Positions 32,062 to 38,480 of a stretch of 38,480 nt of DNA are shown here, in pieces (the stretch's first letter is position 1; every line of letters begins with the position of its first letter). The translations under genes and the position numbers were made by a program. The notes below the pieces were generated by a model that saw nothing but the letters and a program-made list of their open reading frames with translations, was not told where the DNA came from and searched no databases. Source of the DNA: Candidatus Microgenomates bacterium (GTDB lineage: Bacteria > Patescibacteriota > Microgenomatia > UBA1400 > UBA12108); assembly GCA_003576945.1 (NCBI GenBank), contig QEVC01000007.1, positions 1 to 38,480 on the forward strand, in the 5' to 3' direction.

Positions 32062-32067
32062 ATTATA
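32062..32067 (-). promoter_or_regulatory. -10 hexamer TATAAT, 7 nt before the GT4 gene at 30957-32054
   Basis: Consensus TATAAT on the minus strand in the 15-bp gap after the upstream GT2 gene, 7 nt before ATG 32054. Confidence 0.55.
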
Positions 32068-32069
32068 AA

Positions 32070-32984
32070 CTACTTAAGGCCTACTCTAATAAGATAAAGC
32101 ACTCTAAAACCAAGCGAGACGAGCCAATTAACATAAAATGGGTATCTGGACTCGTAATGTTTTTGGTAAAAAATCTTCATGGCTTGAATCGACCACTTTT
32201 TTACCTGTAGAGTTTTTTTGGCTGACGCAGTAGTGATAGCCTGACTCGCTTTACTCATACCCGTTGTCGCGCCTTTGTAATGTTTGACCGTAACGGCGGG
32301 ATAATAAAGTACACTGTAGTTTTTTCCCCATAAGCGATAGCAAAAATCTAAGTCTTCACCATAAAAATCAAATGACTCATCCCACCAACCAAGGGTCTCT
32401 CCTGCCTCACGCTTAACCATCATAAACATGCCACCGACAGAGTCGATATAGTGCTCGTGACCATAACCGAGATAGCGTTTACTGTATTGGTTGAAGAAAG
32501 GTAGTTTCGGAAAAATCTTTGATAAGCCAGAAAAGTGGGCCAGACTCGCCCAGGGGGTCGGGAAACCACGATGACTCGTCTCATCAATCTGCCCAGTCAA
32601 AGCTAGGATGACTTTGGGTGAGAGACAGCCTAGTTTTTCTTCTTGCCAAAGCCGCGCGTAACATTTTTTTAGATCACCAATATTTGTTAATGTAATGTCT
32701 GGGTTAAGAAACAAAATTGTATTTGCCTTCGCTTTTTTTACCCCTAGGTTATTGGCAGCTGCAAAACCAACGTTAGTGTCTCTTTTAATTACCAGAACTT
32801 CGGGAAAGTTTTTTTTAATCATCGAAAGCGTTTGATCAGTACTCAGATTATCGACCACAATCACTTCGAAGGAAATGTCTGCCTGAGTATAGACTGAGCT
32901 TAGGGTTTCATGCAAAAAATCATGACTATTGTGCGAAACAATAATTATTGATAGTTGTGGCTTAGATCTATTATTTTTTGTCAT
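32070..32984 (-). CDS. GT2 glycosyltransferase (rhamnosyltransferase-like)
   Basis: GT-A fold glycosyltransferase of 304 aa. The N-terminus SIIIVSHNSHDFLHETLSSV is followed by VIVVDNLSTDQTLSMI, NVGFAAANNLGVKKAKANTILFLNPDITL (in parts: NVGFAAANNLG; LFLNPDI is the DxD-like site, about residue 97). GGMFMMVKREAGETLGWWDESFDFYGEDLDFCYRL (in part FYGEDLDFCYRL) holds the ED catalytic-base motif near 215. This is the wording of WbbL-type rhamnosyl or related transferases. The C-terminus has a weak hydrophobic patch (FYVNWLVSLGFRVLYLI). The open frame runs to 33053, but ATG 32984 is chosen because GT2 proteins begin near the SIIIVS strand. It overlaps the upstream GT4 by 14 nt. Confidence 0.88.
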   Translation of the reverse strand: MTKNNRSKPQLSIIIVSHNSHDFLHETLSSVYTQADISFEVIVVDNLSTDQTLSMIKKNFPEVLVIKRDTNVGFAAANNLGVKKAKANTILFLNPDITLTNIGDLKKCYARLWQEEKLGCLSPKVILALTGQIDETSHRGFPTPWASLAHFSGLSKIFPKLPFFNQYSKRYLGYGHEHYIDSVGGMFMMVKREAGETLGWWDESFDFYGEDLDFCYRLWGKNYSVLYYPAVTVKHYKGATTGMSKASQAITTASAKKTLQVKKWSIQAMKIFYQKHYESRYPFYVNWLVSLGFRVLYLIRVGLK

Positions 32985-34170
32985 TATGTTTAAACTCTTG
33001 GTAGACGGCGTCAAGGTCGCGGGTGATCCCCTCCCAACTATACGAACGCTCAACTAGTATACGTCCAGCTTCCCCTAGAAATTGTTGTAACTTATGATTT
33101 TTTAGGAGTCTAACGCTCTCTCTCGCTAGCTCGGCAACGGATTCAGCGATTAAGACGTTTTTCTCATGAGTTAGATCGATCCCCTCGGCGGCCAATGGAG
33201 TCGCGACTACAGGAGTACCAGTAATCATAGCCTCAAGTACCTTATATCTAGTCCCCTTCCCACTCCTGATTGGGGCGAGGAGCATGTGGCTAGTAGCAAA
33301 GGCAGTGCGGATATCTTTGATCGCCCCTAGCATCTCAATAGAAGGATCTACTGCAAATGACTGGATGCGCTGAGTAGGCGAAAAGCCGACAATTTTTAGT
33401 TTTGCATAAGGGAGTTTTTGCTTAATTAAGGGCCATATTTTTGTCACGATTTCTTCGACCGCTTCTTTGTTAGGTAGCCACTTAAAGGTCCCGACAAAGA
33501 GAACGGTCGGATCTTTTGGTAGTTTCTTTTTAACGGCAGAAAAATAGGCGAGGTCGACGCCGTTGGCGACAACGCTAATATTGATTTTTACACCAAGTTC
33601 TTTTTCGATAAACTGTTTATCATCTTCGGACATGGTGATCAATTTGTCGGCTTTTTTCCAGTAAAAACGTTCCCAATATTTAATCTTGGCCACATCTATG
33701 GCCAAGAGTGGCCGAAGCAGTGGGTTAGCTTTTTTCATGTAATCCTGGTAACCCAAGTACTCAATCGTTTGCTCGGCGAGAATGATCGGGATCTTAGTTT
33801 CGGGGATGTTCGGCATCATGTAAAAAGTCTCGGCGTGAATAAGATCGTAGGTGCTACTACTTAGCTCTTTTTGGATCGCTGCGGCCATACCTAGTGGGAG
33901 ATTACGAGTAACGACAAATGGATAGGCAGTAAATCCTGCCAGGAGAATGTTGCGTAGCACAAAAGGGTGGCGAGTCCTTTTAAATAGGATAATTTTACTG
34001 CAATATTTTTTTAGCTCAGACAAATGTTCACGTTCTGATTCATCTTTAATCAAGGCAAAAAGAGTGATGTCGTGTTTGGCACTTAATGCTTTTAGAAGGT
34101 TATAGGTACGGATTTGTCCCCCGGAAACCAAGGGGTAAGGCAGATATGGTGTGAGCATGAGGATTTTCAT
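32971..34170 (-). CDS. GT4 glycosyltransferase
   Basis: GT-B fold glycosyltransferase of 399 aa. N-terminal KILMLTPYLPYPLVSGGQIRTYNLL (in part: PYPLVSGGQIR) with the glycine-rich acceptor loop, then YDLIHAETFYMMPNIP. Donor domain: PTVLFVGTFKWLPNKEAVEEI (about residues 219-239), LKIVGFSPTQRIQ and the LAPIRSGKGTRYKVLEAMITGTPVVAT block (in part: GKGTRYKVLEAMITG, about 311-325), which is the version of the donor site seen in WcaI/PelF-like GT4 proteins. The open frame reaches 34191 through a run of short repeats; ATG 34170 is chosen because the first beta strand starts there. The 5' gap holds a heptamer array (34177-34207). Confidence 0.88.
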   Translation of the reverse strand: MKILMLTPYLPYPLVSGGQIRTYNLLKALSAKHDITLFALIKDESEREHLSELKKYCSKIILFKRTRHPFVLRNILLAGFTAYPFVVTRNLPLGMAAAIQKELSSSTYDLIHAETFYMMPNIPETKIPIILAEQTIEYLGYQDYMKKANPLLRPLLAIDVAKIKYWERFYWKKADKLITMSEDDKQFIEKELGVKINISVVANGVDLAYFSAVKKKLPKDPTVLFVGTFKWLPNKEAVEEIVTKIWPLIKQKLPYAKLKIVGFSPTQRIQSFAVDPSIEMLGAIKDIRTAFATSHMLLAPIRSGKGTRYKVLEAMITGTPVVATPLAAEGIDLTHEKNVLIAESVAELARESVRLLKNHKLQQFLGEAGRILVERSYSWEGITRDLDAVYQEFKHNDKK

Positions 34171-34176
34171 AGAATT

Positions 34177-34207
34177 TAGTACATAGTACATGGTACATAG
34201 TACATAG
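34177..34207. repeat. 7-bp tandem array, 4 copies of TAGTACA
   Basis: Plus-strand units TAGTACA (34177-34183), TAGTACA (34184-34190), TGGTACA (34191-34197), TAGTACA (34198-34204) and a partial TAG that runs into the stop codon of the next gene upstream (34208-34210). It lies in the gap between the GT4 start at 34170 and the GT-C gene stop at 34208. Period and TAGTA core match the array at 18605-18670. In transcription direction the unit nearest the gene contains TGTACT 7 nt before the ATG. Confidence 0.9.
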
Positions 34208-35632
34208 TTATTTTTCTAGTTTAATAATGCTGTATTGATCGGTTTCTTCAACTAAAGTGTGTTTCTTTTTTAGTTCCTGATATTCATCGTCACGAGTCGT
34301 GGTGACGTAGTAGCTCGCGCCTGATTTAATTTTTAAGTCGATTTCACCGCCGATGGGCCACCCTGATCGATTTGTCTGAAAAAGAAAGGCAGTATCACCC
34401 ATGTAGGGCGCAATTACCTTAGCATCCTGCGGAGTAATAGAGTCGATTCGCATCCCTGCCTCAACGATAGCGGGGTTGTTGATGTTGAAATAACCACGAA
34501 CTTCGTACCAACCAAGGGCGAGAGAGATTAAGTAGCAAGGAACAAGTAGAAAAATTAAAGTAAGTTTGGAAAAAAGTGTTTTACGAAGCGAGTAAACATA
34601 ACTAACACCAACCCCCATGAGCATAACTAGACTCGGAATGATCTGGATTTGATAATAGTCATGCTGGACATTACCGGTGGCGATAACGCTAAGGTAGACG
34701 AGGCTACCTAGTGCCATGCCCCCGACTACAGTGGTTTCACGACGATTCCTACCTAACGAGATAAGTCCTAAGGCGAGCGGGACCATACCCCAATAGCCAA
34801 GAATTAAGCGGCCAATGCGATCACCAAATAACCACCTGAGCCAGGCCCCTTTAAAGCGAATGCCGTTACCATTAAACAGCCAGGAATTGGCAGGAATCCC
34901 CTCTGGGTAGTTGGCAACGTAGTTTCGCCAGAGAGCATAAGGAACAACAGATAGTGCACTTGCAAAAAATACTGTGATTAAGCGTCGGAAATTTACTTTA
35001 CTACCAAAAAGACCATAGAGCGCAATCGGGAAGCCCACGATTAAAGCGGTTGGTTTCATTAAGACACTAAGTGTCATAAATATGACGTAACTAAGGAGTG
35101 ACAGGAGTTTGCCTGAATCGTAGTAGCGAATAAAGCTATAGAGAGCAACTAACGTAAAGAGTACGAGGTGAGGTTCGGGTAGGATAACGCGGCCGTAAAA
35201 TAAGTTGTAGGGTAATGTCGCATAAACGAGGGCTGAAGTAAGTGCAGCGAGTGGTGTACTAATGTTGCTCATGATCAGATATATTAATAAAATTGAGAGA
35301 GTTGAGGCGATAATGGAGAGTACCCTCCCCCACTCGACTAACCCCAACTGAGGGAAGGAGCGAGCAAGGGAAGCGTGTATAGCGCTAATAATCGGGAATT
35401 CGACAAAGCGATGTCCGGATGGGTTGTCTAACCCAGAAGGGATACTACTCAAATCATGGTAGGTAGGTTTTAGTAAATCGATACCATGCTTAGTGTATTC
35501 ACGCGCCACGCTTGCTGTATCTGTCTGGCGCCAACTATGCCAATCGGCGAGTGGGGCATCTAGGCGATAGAGCCTGAGGGTGAAGCCGAGAATCATAATG
35601 GTAAGGATGGCTAGGAGAGAGATTTTTTTCAT
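34208..35632 (-). CDS. GT-C family membrane glycosyltransferase (PMT/ArnT-like)
   Basis: Polytopic membrane protein of 474 aa with about ten hydrophobic segments. It starts LLAILTIMILGFTLRLYRLDAPLADWHSWRQTDTASVAREY (in parts: TLRLYRLDAPLADW; HSWRQTDTASVAREY), a hallmark of GT-C enzymes that use polyprenyl-phosphate sugars; Asp in the first outer loop is the usual base. GRVILPEPHLVLFTLVAL (about residues 149-166) fits the PMT_2 region. The last roughly 90 residues form a soluble extracytoplasmic part. It probably transfers a sugar to the growing glycan or a protein outside the membrane. AAAGGAT lies about 8 nt before the ATG, inside the end of the ligase gene 6 nt upstream. The substrate is unknown. 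Confidence 0.85.
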   Translation of the reverse strand: MKKISLLAILTIMILGFTLRLYRLDAPLADWHSWRQTDTASVAREYTKHGIDLLKPTYHDLSSIPSGLDNPSGHRFVEFPIISAIHASLARSFPQLGLVEWGRVLSIIASTLSILLIYLIMSNISTPLAALTSALVYATLPYNLFYGRVILPEPHLVLFTLVALYSFIRYYDSGKLLSLLSYVIFMTLSVLMKPTALIVGFPIALYGLFGSKVNFRRLITVFFASALSVVPYALWRNYVANYPEGIPANSWLFNGNGIRFKGAWLRWLFGDRIGRLILGYWGMVPLALGLISLGRNRRETTVVGGMALGSLVYLSVIATGNVQHDYYQIQIIPSLVMLMGVGVSYVYSLRKTLFSKLTLIFLLVPCYLISLALGWYEVRGYFNINNPAIVEAGMRIDSITPQDAKVIAPYMGDTAFLFQTNRSGWPIGGEIDLKIKSGASYYVTTTRDDEYQELKKKHTLVEETDQYSIIKLEK

Positions 35633-35638
35633 GCTGCT

Positions 35639-37306
35639 TTATCCTTTTTTGAGTGGCAACGAGTCATAGCGATAGGCAACCATACCAACTAAGATCCAAT
35701 AAGTATAGGCCACTTTACTACTTTCAAAAATGTCGATGTAGGTCGCGGTGACGAGTAGTGCGACGGTTGCACCGATAGCACCAAGCGCCAGGAGATCTGC
35801 TTTAGTATTACTCGATTTTAAGATAAGGTAGCTGTAGCGGATGACGAGATAAATGGTAGTGAGAAAGGCAAGTGTACCCAAGAGACCAGTTTCACCTAGC
35901 ATTCTTAAGTAATCGTTGTCGGTGCTTTCGGCGTAAGTGAACTCGCCGACATTACTTTTGACGAGGGTGGCATAGCCTGTACCGAGGAGTGGGTTAGTCA
36001 TAAAGCCGCGAATCGCATTTGGCCACAATACATCTAATCTAATACCCATCGAGAGCCCGTATTTGAGGGCATTGGCGCTATATTGTGGTCCGTTATACTC
36101 CCTACCCTCATCCTTAGCTGATTGTTCGCGAATTGATTCGGATTCTTCGCTTACGTCAGTTGGGAGATTGGGCCTGGGTGTAGTGGTTGGTTTGGGCGTG
36201 GGCTTTATGGGACTTGGTGGCATGTCTGAGTCTGAGGCGACGATATCGAGCTGTGATTTTTCAGTATCGGTTAGTTCGATCGTTTTGAGTGGTTCATTTT
36301 TGAAAAGGAAGGCGAGAAGACTCGGCAGCTCAGCAACCGTGTCTTTCCCCTCTGGTTCAGGAACAAATGGTTGATTGATTATTTTTTGGAGTGTCAGGAT
36401 AGTGTCGCGGGTTTTTTGATCAGGAATAACCTGAGTAAAACGCTCCAGGAGTGTACTAAAACTAAACATAATAATGAGACTCATTAGCACGGTGAGCACG
36501 TAGTGCCTAATACTCCACCACCACCCGCGGTACGCAATAAGAAGGTAACAGATGACTGTTGTGCCGACTAAGTAGCCGATAAAGGAGGTCCTAGATGTCG
36601 TTAGAACTAGACACCAATAGGCAACTACGGAGAGAGCGTAGAAACCAAGTTTAAATAACTTCTTTTTTGCGAGGTAAGCGGCAGGGAGGACAAAGCTGAG
36701 GGCGATTGTTAAGTAACCGGCTAGATCATAATGTCCACCAAACGTGCTAAAGAGCCGAGTGTTGGGCTGAAGATATAGCCTAACCCCCTTGCTAAACTCT
36801 CGATTCATCGTGGAAAAGGCGGGGAAGTAAAAATACTTTTGACCGATCCCATACAAGACGATGCCAATAGTGGTAATTAAGGCAACTTTTAAGAATAGAG
36901 AGAGATCTTTTTTGGTCCGAATGGCACTATAGGTGATAAAGAAGAGGGCAAAGTATTCGATACGGCGGAAGTAATGGAGAATAAGTTTGAGAACGTGCGC
37001 TTTCTCCATCGGAGTAGACTCGGTAATGAAAAGTGATGACAGGACTGACAAGAGGGCAAAGCCTAGGTAGGTGAGGATCGAGACAGTTAAAAGATTTTTA
37101 GGAAAATGAACCCTCCGGCGAAGAAGTTGGAGTAAATATACCAAGCTCGTTGCCATAACCAAGAGATCTTCGAGGCGCATTCTTACGATATATCCTTGAA
37201 TGAGCTCGGCCATCGGAATCTTGGGATACAGCGGAATGAAGGCGATCAAAAATGCAGTTAGGATCGTGAGCAAATTATTGTCGAGATAAGCTAGGAATTT
37301 TTTCAT
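35639..37306 (-). CDS. O-antigen ligase/polymerase family protein (Wzy_C/WaaL-like)
   Basis: Polytopic membrane protein of 555 aa with about eleven hydrophobic segments. The Wzy_C core is visible: LVLTTSRTSFIGYLVGTTVIC (about residues 232-252) with the conserved TxSRTS/G, and later RLDVLWPNAIRGFMTNPLLGTGYATLV (in part: NPLLGTGYA, about 435-443), then ESTDNDYLRMLGETGLLGTLAFL. These match ligases and polymerases that use lipid-linked glycans outside the membrane. Between them, a large outer loop (about residues 290-415) contains an insert with PPSPIKPTPKPTTTPRP and an acidic stretch, which resembles a wall- or surface-exposed spacer. It starts in an ATGA overlap with the upstream GT2 gene. Whether it ligates or polymerises cannot be told. 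Confidence 0.85.
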   Translation of the reverse strand: MKKFLAYLDNNLLTILTAFLIAFIPLYPKIPMAELIQGYIVRMRLEDLLVMATSLVYLLQLLRRRVHFPKNLLTVSILTYLGFALLSVLSSLFITESTPMEKAHVLKLILHYFRRIEYFALFFITYSAIRTKKDLSLFLKVALITTIGIVLYGIGQKYFYFPAFSTMNREFSKGVRLYLQPNTRLFSTFGGHYDLAGYLTIALSFVLPAAYLAKKKLFKLGFYALSVVAYWCLVLTTSRTSFIGYLVGTTVICYLLIAYRGWWWSIRHYVLTVLMSLIIMFSFSTLLERFTQVIPDQKTRDTILTLQKIINQPFVPEPEGKDTVAELPSLLAFLFKNEPLKTIELTDTEKSQLDIVASDSDMPPSPIKPTPKPTTTPRPNLPTDVSEESESIREQSAKDEGREYNGPQYSANALKYGLSMGIRLDVLWPNAIRGFMTNPLLGTGYATLVKSNVGEFTYAESTDNDYLRMLGETGLLGTLAFLTTIYLVIRYSYLILKSSNTKADLLALGAIGATVALLVTATYIDIFESSKVAYTYWILVGMVAYRYDSLPLKKG

Positions 37307-38211
37307 GAGAAGTATTTCCTATATTCAACTAAAGTCTCGCGACGTGCTGGGATTATGGTAAAAAGTGCGAGTCGCATAATTACCCCAAGAGTAATAACTC
37401 CCTTAATATACCAATATAGGCCGGGATAGTGCTTTCGATATATATACTCGATTCCCTTTAACTCATAGTTTAGTCTGTAGGCATTAGCCTTCTTGGTACT
37501 GACACTGCCAATATGCACTACCTTGGTTTTGGTAGTAAAGAAGACTTTTTTTCCGAGAGACTCTTTGAGTCGTCGGTATAGCTCTACTTCTTCGGCATAC
37601 ATAAAAATTTTGTCATCAAAACCGCCCGCCTCAATAAACTCAGCCCTTCTAAACATAATGCAAGCTCCCATCAACCACTCGGGATAGTGATCTGTCTTGT
37701 GCCAGTTTAGATCGTAGACGTGATATGGGGTTGGAAATAAGCGTTTAATCCCAGGAATTTTGTCTAACCATAACATCCAAGCAGTAACACGCCAAGGAGT
37801 TGGCAGGTAGCCTGCTGACTGCTGTAGTTCACCGTTTTCGTACCTAAGTTGAGGACCAACCGAGACAATGTCTTCGTTTTTAATCAGGATGTCGGTCATG
37901 ATGCGGAGTGAGTCAGGAGCTAAAAAGGCGTCTGGATTGAGGAGGAGGAGATATCGACCTTTTGATTCGGCGATCGCCTGATTGTTGCCGCCACCAAAAC
38001 CCTTATTATCTTTATTGGCAATAACTTTGACCATGGGCAAGTGTTTGCGGGTATAGGCAACTGTGTCGTCAGGAGAGTTGTTATCAACCATAACAACCTC
38101 GATTTCTCCAGGCTTAAAGCCGCGACTATCGAGCGCTGTTTGCATAGCCTTAACAGTGTAAGCTCGCGTGTTATAGCTAACCATGATTACTGAGACGAGA
38201 GGTTTATTCAT
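37303..38211 (-). CDS. GT2 glycosyltransferase (rhamnosyltransferase-like)
   Basis: GT-A fold glycosyltransferase of 302 aa. The N-terminus VSVIMVSYNTRAYTVKAM is followed by VVMVDNNSPDDTVAYTRKH, NKGFGGGNNQAIAESKG and LLLLNPDAFLAPDS with the DxD-like site (about residue 94). GELQQSAGYLPTPWRVTAW, LMGACIMFRRAEFIEAGGFD and MYAEEVELYRRLKE (about 207-220, catalytic-base motif) follow. These match WbbL-type rhamnosyl or related transferases. A weak hydrophobic segment near the C-terminus (VITLGVIMRLALFTII) suggests membrane contact. It lies 2 nt downstream of the acetyltransferase and overlaps the ligase by ATGA. It is similar in layout to the GT2 at 32070-32984, so the two may be old paralogues. 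Confidence 0.9.
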   Translation of the reverse strand: MNKPLVSVIMVSYNTRAYTVKAMQTALDSRGFKPGEIEVVMVDNNSPDDTVAYTRKHLPMVKVIANKDNKGFGGGNNQAIAESKGRYLLLLNPDAFLAPDSLRIMTDILIKNEDIVSVGPQLRYENGELQQSAGYLPTPWRVTAWMLWLDKIPGIKRLFPTPYHVYDLNWHKTDHYPEWLMGACIMFRRAEFIEAGGFDDKIFMYAEEVELYRRLKESLGKKVFFTTKTKVVHIGSVSTKKANAYRLNYELKGIEYIYRKHYPGLYWYIKGVITLGVIMRLALFTIIPARRETLVEYRKYFS

Positions 38212-38213
38212 AA

Positions 38214-38480
38214 TTATTGAAACAACTTAGGACGACCTAGACGATATTTTGGATTTTTGAGCTTACGCTCACCAATCACCTTGGCTGGCACACCACCTAC
38301 AATTTCACCCGCACCAACATCCTTCGTGACAACGGCACCGGCCGCAACGACAGCACCATCCCCTATTTTGACTCCAGCGAGAATTATGGCACGAGGTCCA
38401 ACAAAGACGTAATTACCAATGCTGACCGGAGCACATGTGGCGTGGAAGTCTGCGGCACTTACATCATGTTCGCTGCTATA
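38214..38480 (-). CDS. Hexapeptide-repeat acetyltransferase (partial, 5' end outside window)
   Basis: This frame ends at TAA 38214-38216 and runs open to the right edge, giving the last 88 residues. It shows a left-handed beta-helix hexapeptide pattern: [39 protein letters not shown], then the closing [17 protein letters not shown], as in CatB, LacA, WcaF or NeuD-type O-acetyltransferases using acetyl-CoA. The GGVPAKVIG ending is typical of the whole class. It is 2 nt upstream of a GT2 gene in the same direction, so it is probably an O- or N-acetyltransferase acting on sugars of the same surface glycan. The family is clear; the acceptor is not. Confidence 0.85.
   Translation of the reverse strand, partial: YSSEHDVSAADFHATCAPVSIGNYVFVGPRAIILAGVKIGDGAVVAAGAVVTKDVGAGEIVGGVPAKVIGERKLKNPKYRLGRPKLFQ

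Noticed and set aside
1-38480. Mobile elements, tRNA, rRNA or prophage genes
   Set aside because: No transposase, integrase, inverted terminal repeats, tRNA-like cloverleaf or rRNA sequence was noticed; coding fills nearly the whole window.

Overview
This window is a gene-dense stretch (no gene-free gap longer than about 190 bp) of a bacterial chromosome. It carries an unusually complete division and cell-wall (dcw) cluster followed by a surface-polysaccharide locus. Every gene except one (greA) lies on the minus strand, so the biological reading order runs from high to low coordinates. The organism is most likely a member of the Candidate Phyla Radiation (Patescibacteria), perhaps the Microgenomates/Katanobacteria side. 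This rests on the compact layout, the eukaryotic-type (IleS2-like) isoleucyl-tRNA synthetase, the DUF4012 protein beside a phosphoglycosyl transferase, shortened Mur, RecO and GlmU versions, and many ATGA overlaps. TGA is used as a stop throughout (for example in the ATGA junctions), which argues against the code-25 Gracilibacteria/Absconditabacteria. The phylum is inferred, not proven.

Layout from right to left (transcription order). 38480-28819 is a polysaccharide locus: a partial hexapeptide acetyltransferase, a GT2 glycosyltransferase, an O-antigen ligase/polymerase-like protein, a GT-C membrane glycosyltransferase, a GT4, a GT2, two more GT4 enzymes and mannose-1-phosphate guanylyltransferase. 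28813-26229 holds the initiating phosphoglycosyl transferase and a DUF4012 membrane protein. 26232-23510 holds a short recO, glyS and an unrecognised anchored protein. 23350-5425 is the dcw cluster: mraZ, rsmH, ftsL-like, ftsI, murE, the uridyltransferase half of glmU, murC-like, murB, murA, dgkA, mraY, murI, murD, ftsW, murG, ftsQ, ftsA, ftsZ. 5439-1 holds greA (plus strand), ileS, rodA, rplU and a partial RNA methyltransferase. No murF or ddl is present in the window.

The genes form a near-complete path from UDP-GlcNAc to lipid II (GlmU N-domain, MurA, MurB, MurC-like, MurD with D-Glu from MurI, MurE, MraY, MurG, and undecaprenol recycling by DgkA). They also supply the two SEDS polymerases (FtsW, RodA), a class B transpeptidase (FtsI) and the Z-ring proteins. 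The right half supplies GDP-mannose, the initiating transferase and a set of glycosyltransferases for a lipid-linked surface glycan.

The most striking signals lie outside the genes. (1) About half of the starts have a Pribnow-like hexamer (often exactly TATACT or TATAAT) only 6-12 nt before the start codon, as expected of leaderless or near-leaderless transcripts. Several other starts have a Shine-Dalgarno sequence or an ATGA-type overlap instead. (2) Two 7-bp tandem arrays with a shared core fill two intergenic gaps. (3) Upstream of mraZ there is a classical TTGACA-17-TTTAAT promoter with two TGGGA MraZ boxes exactly 10 bp apart. No rRNA, tRNA, CRISPR, insertion sequence or convincing rho-independent terminator was seen.
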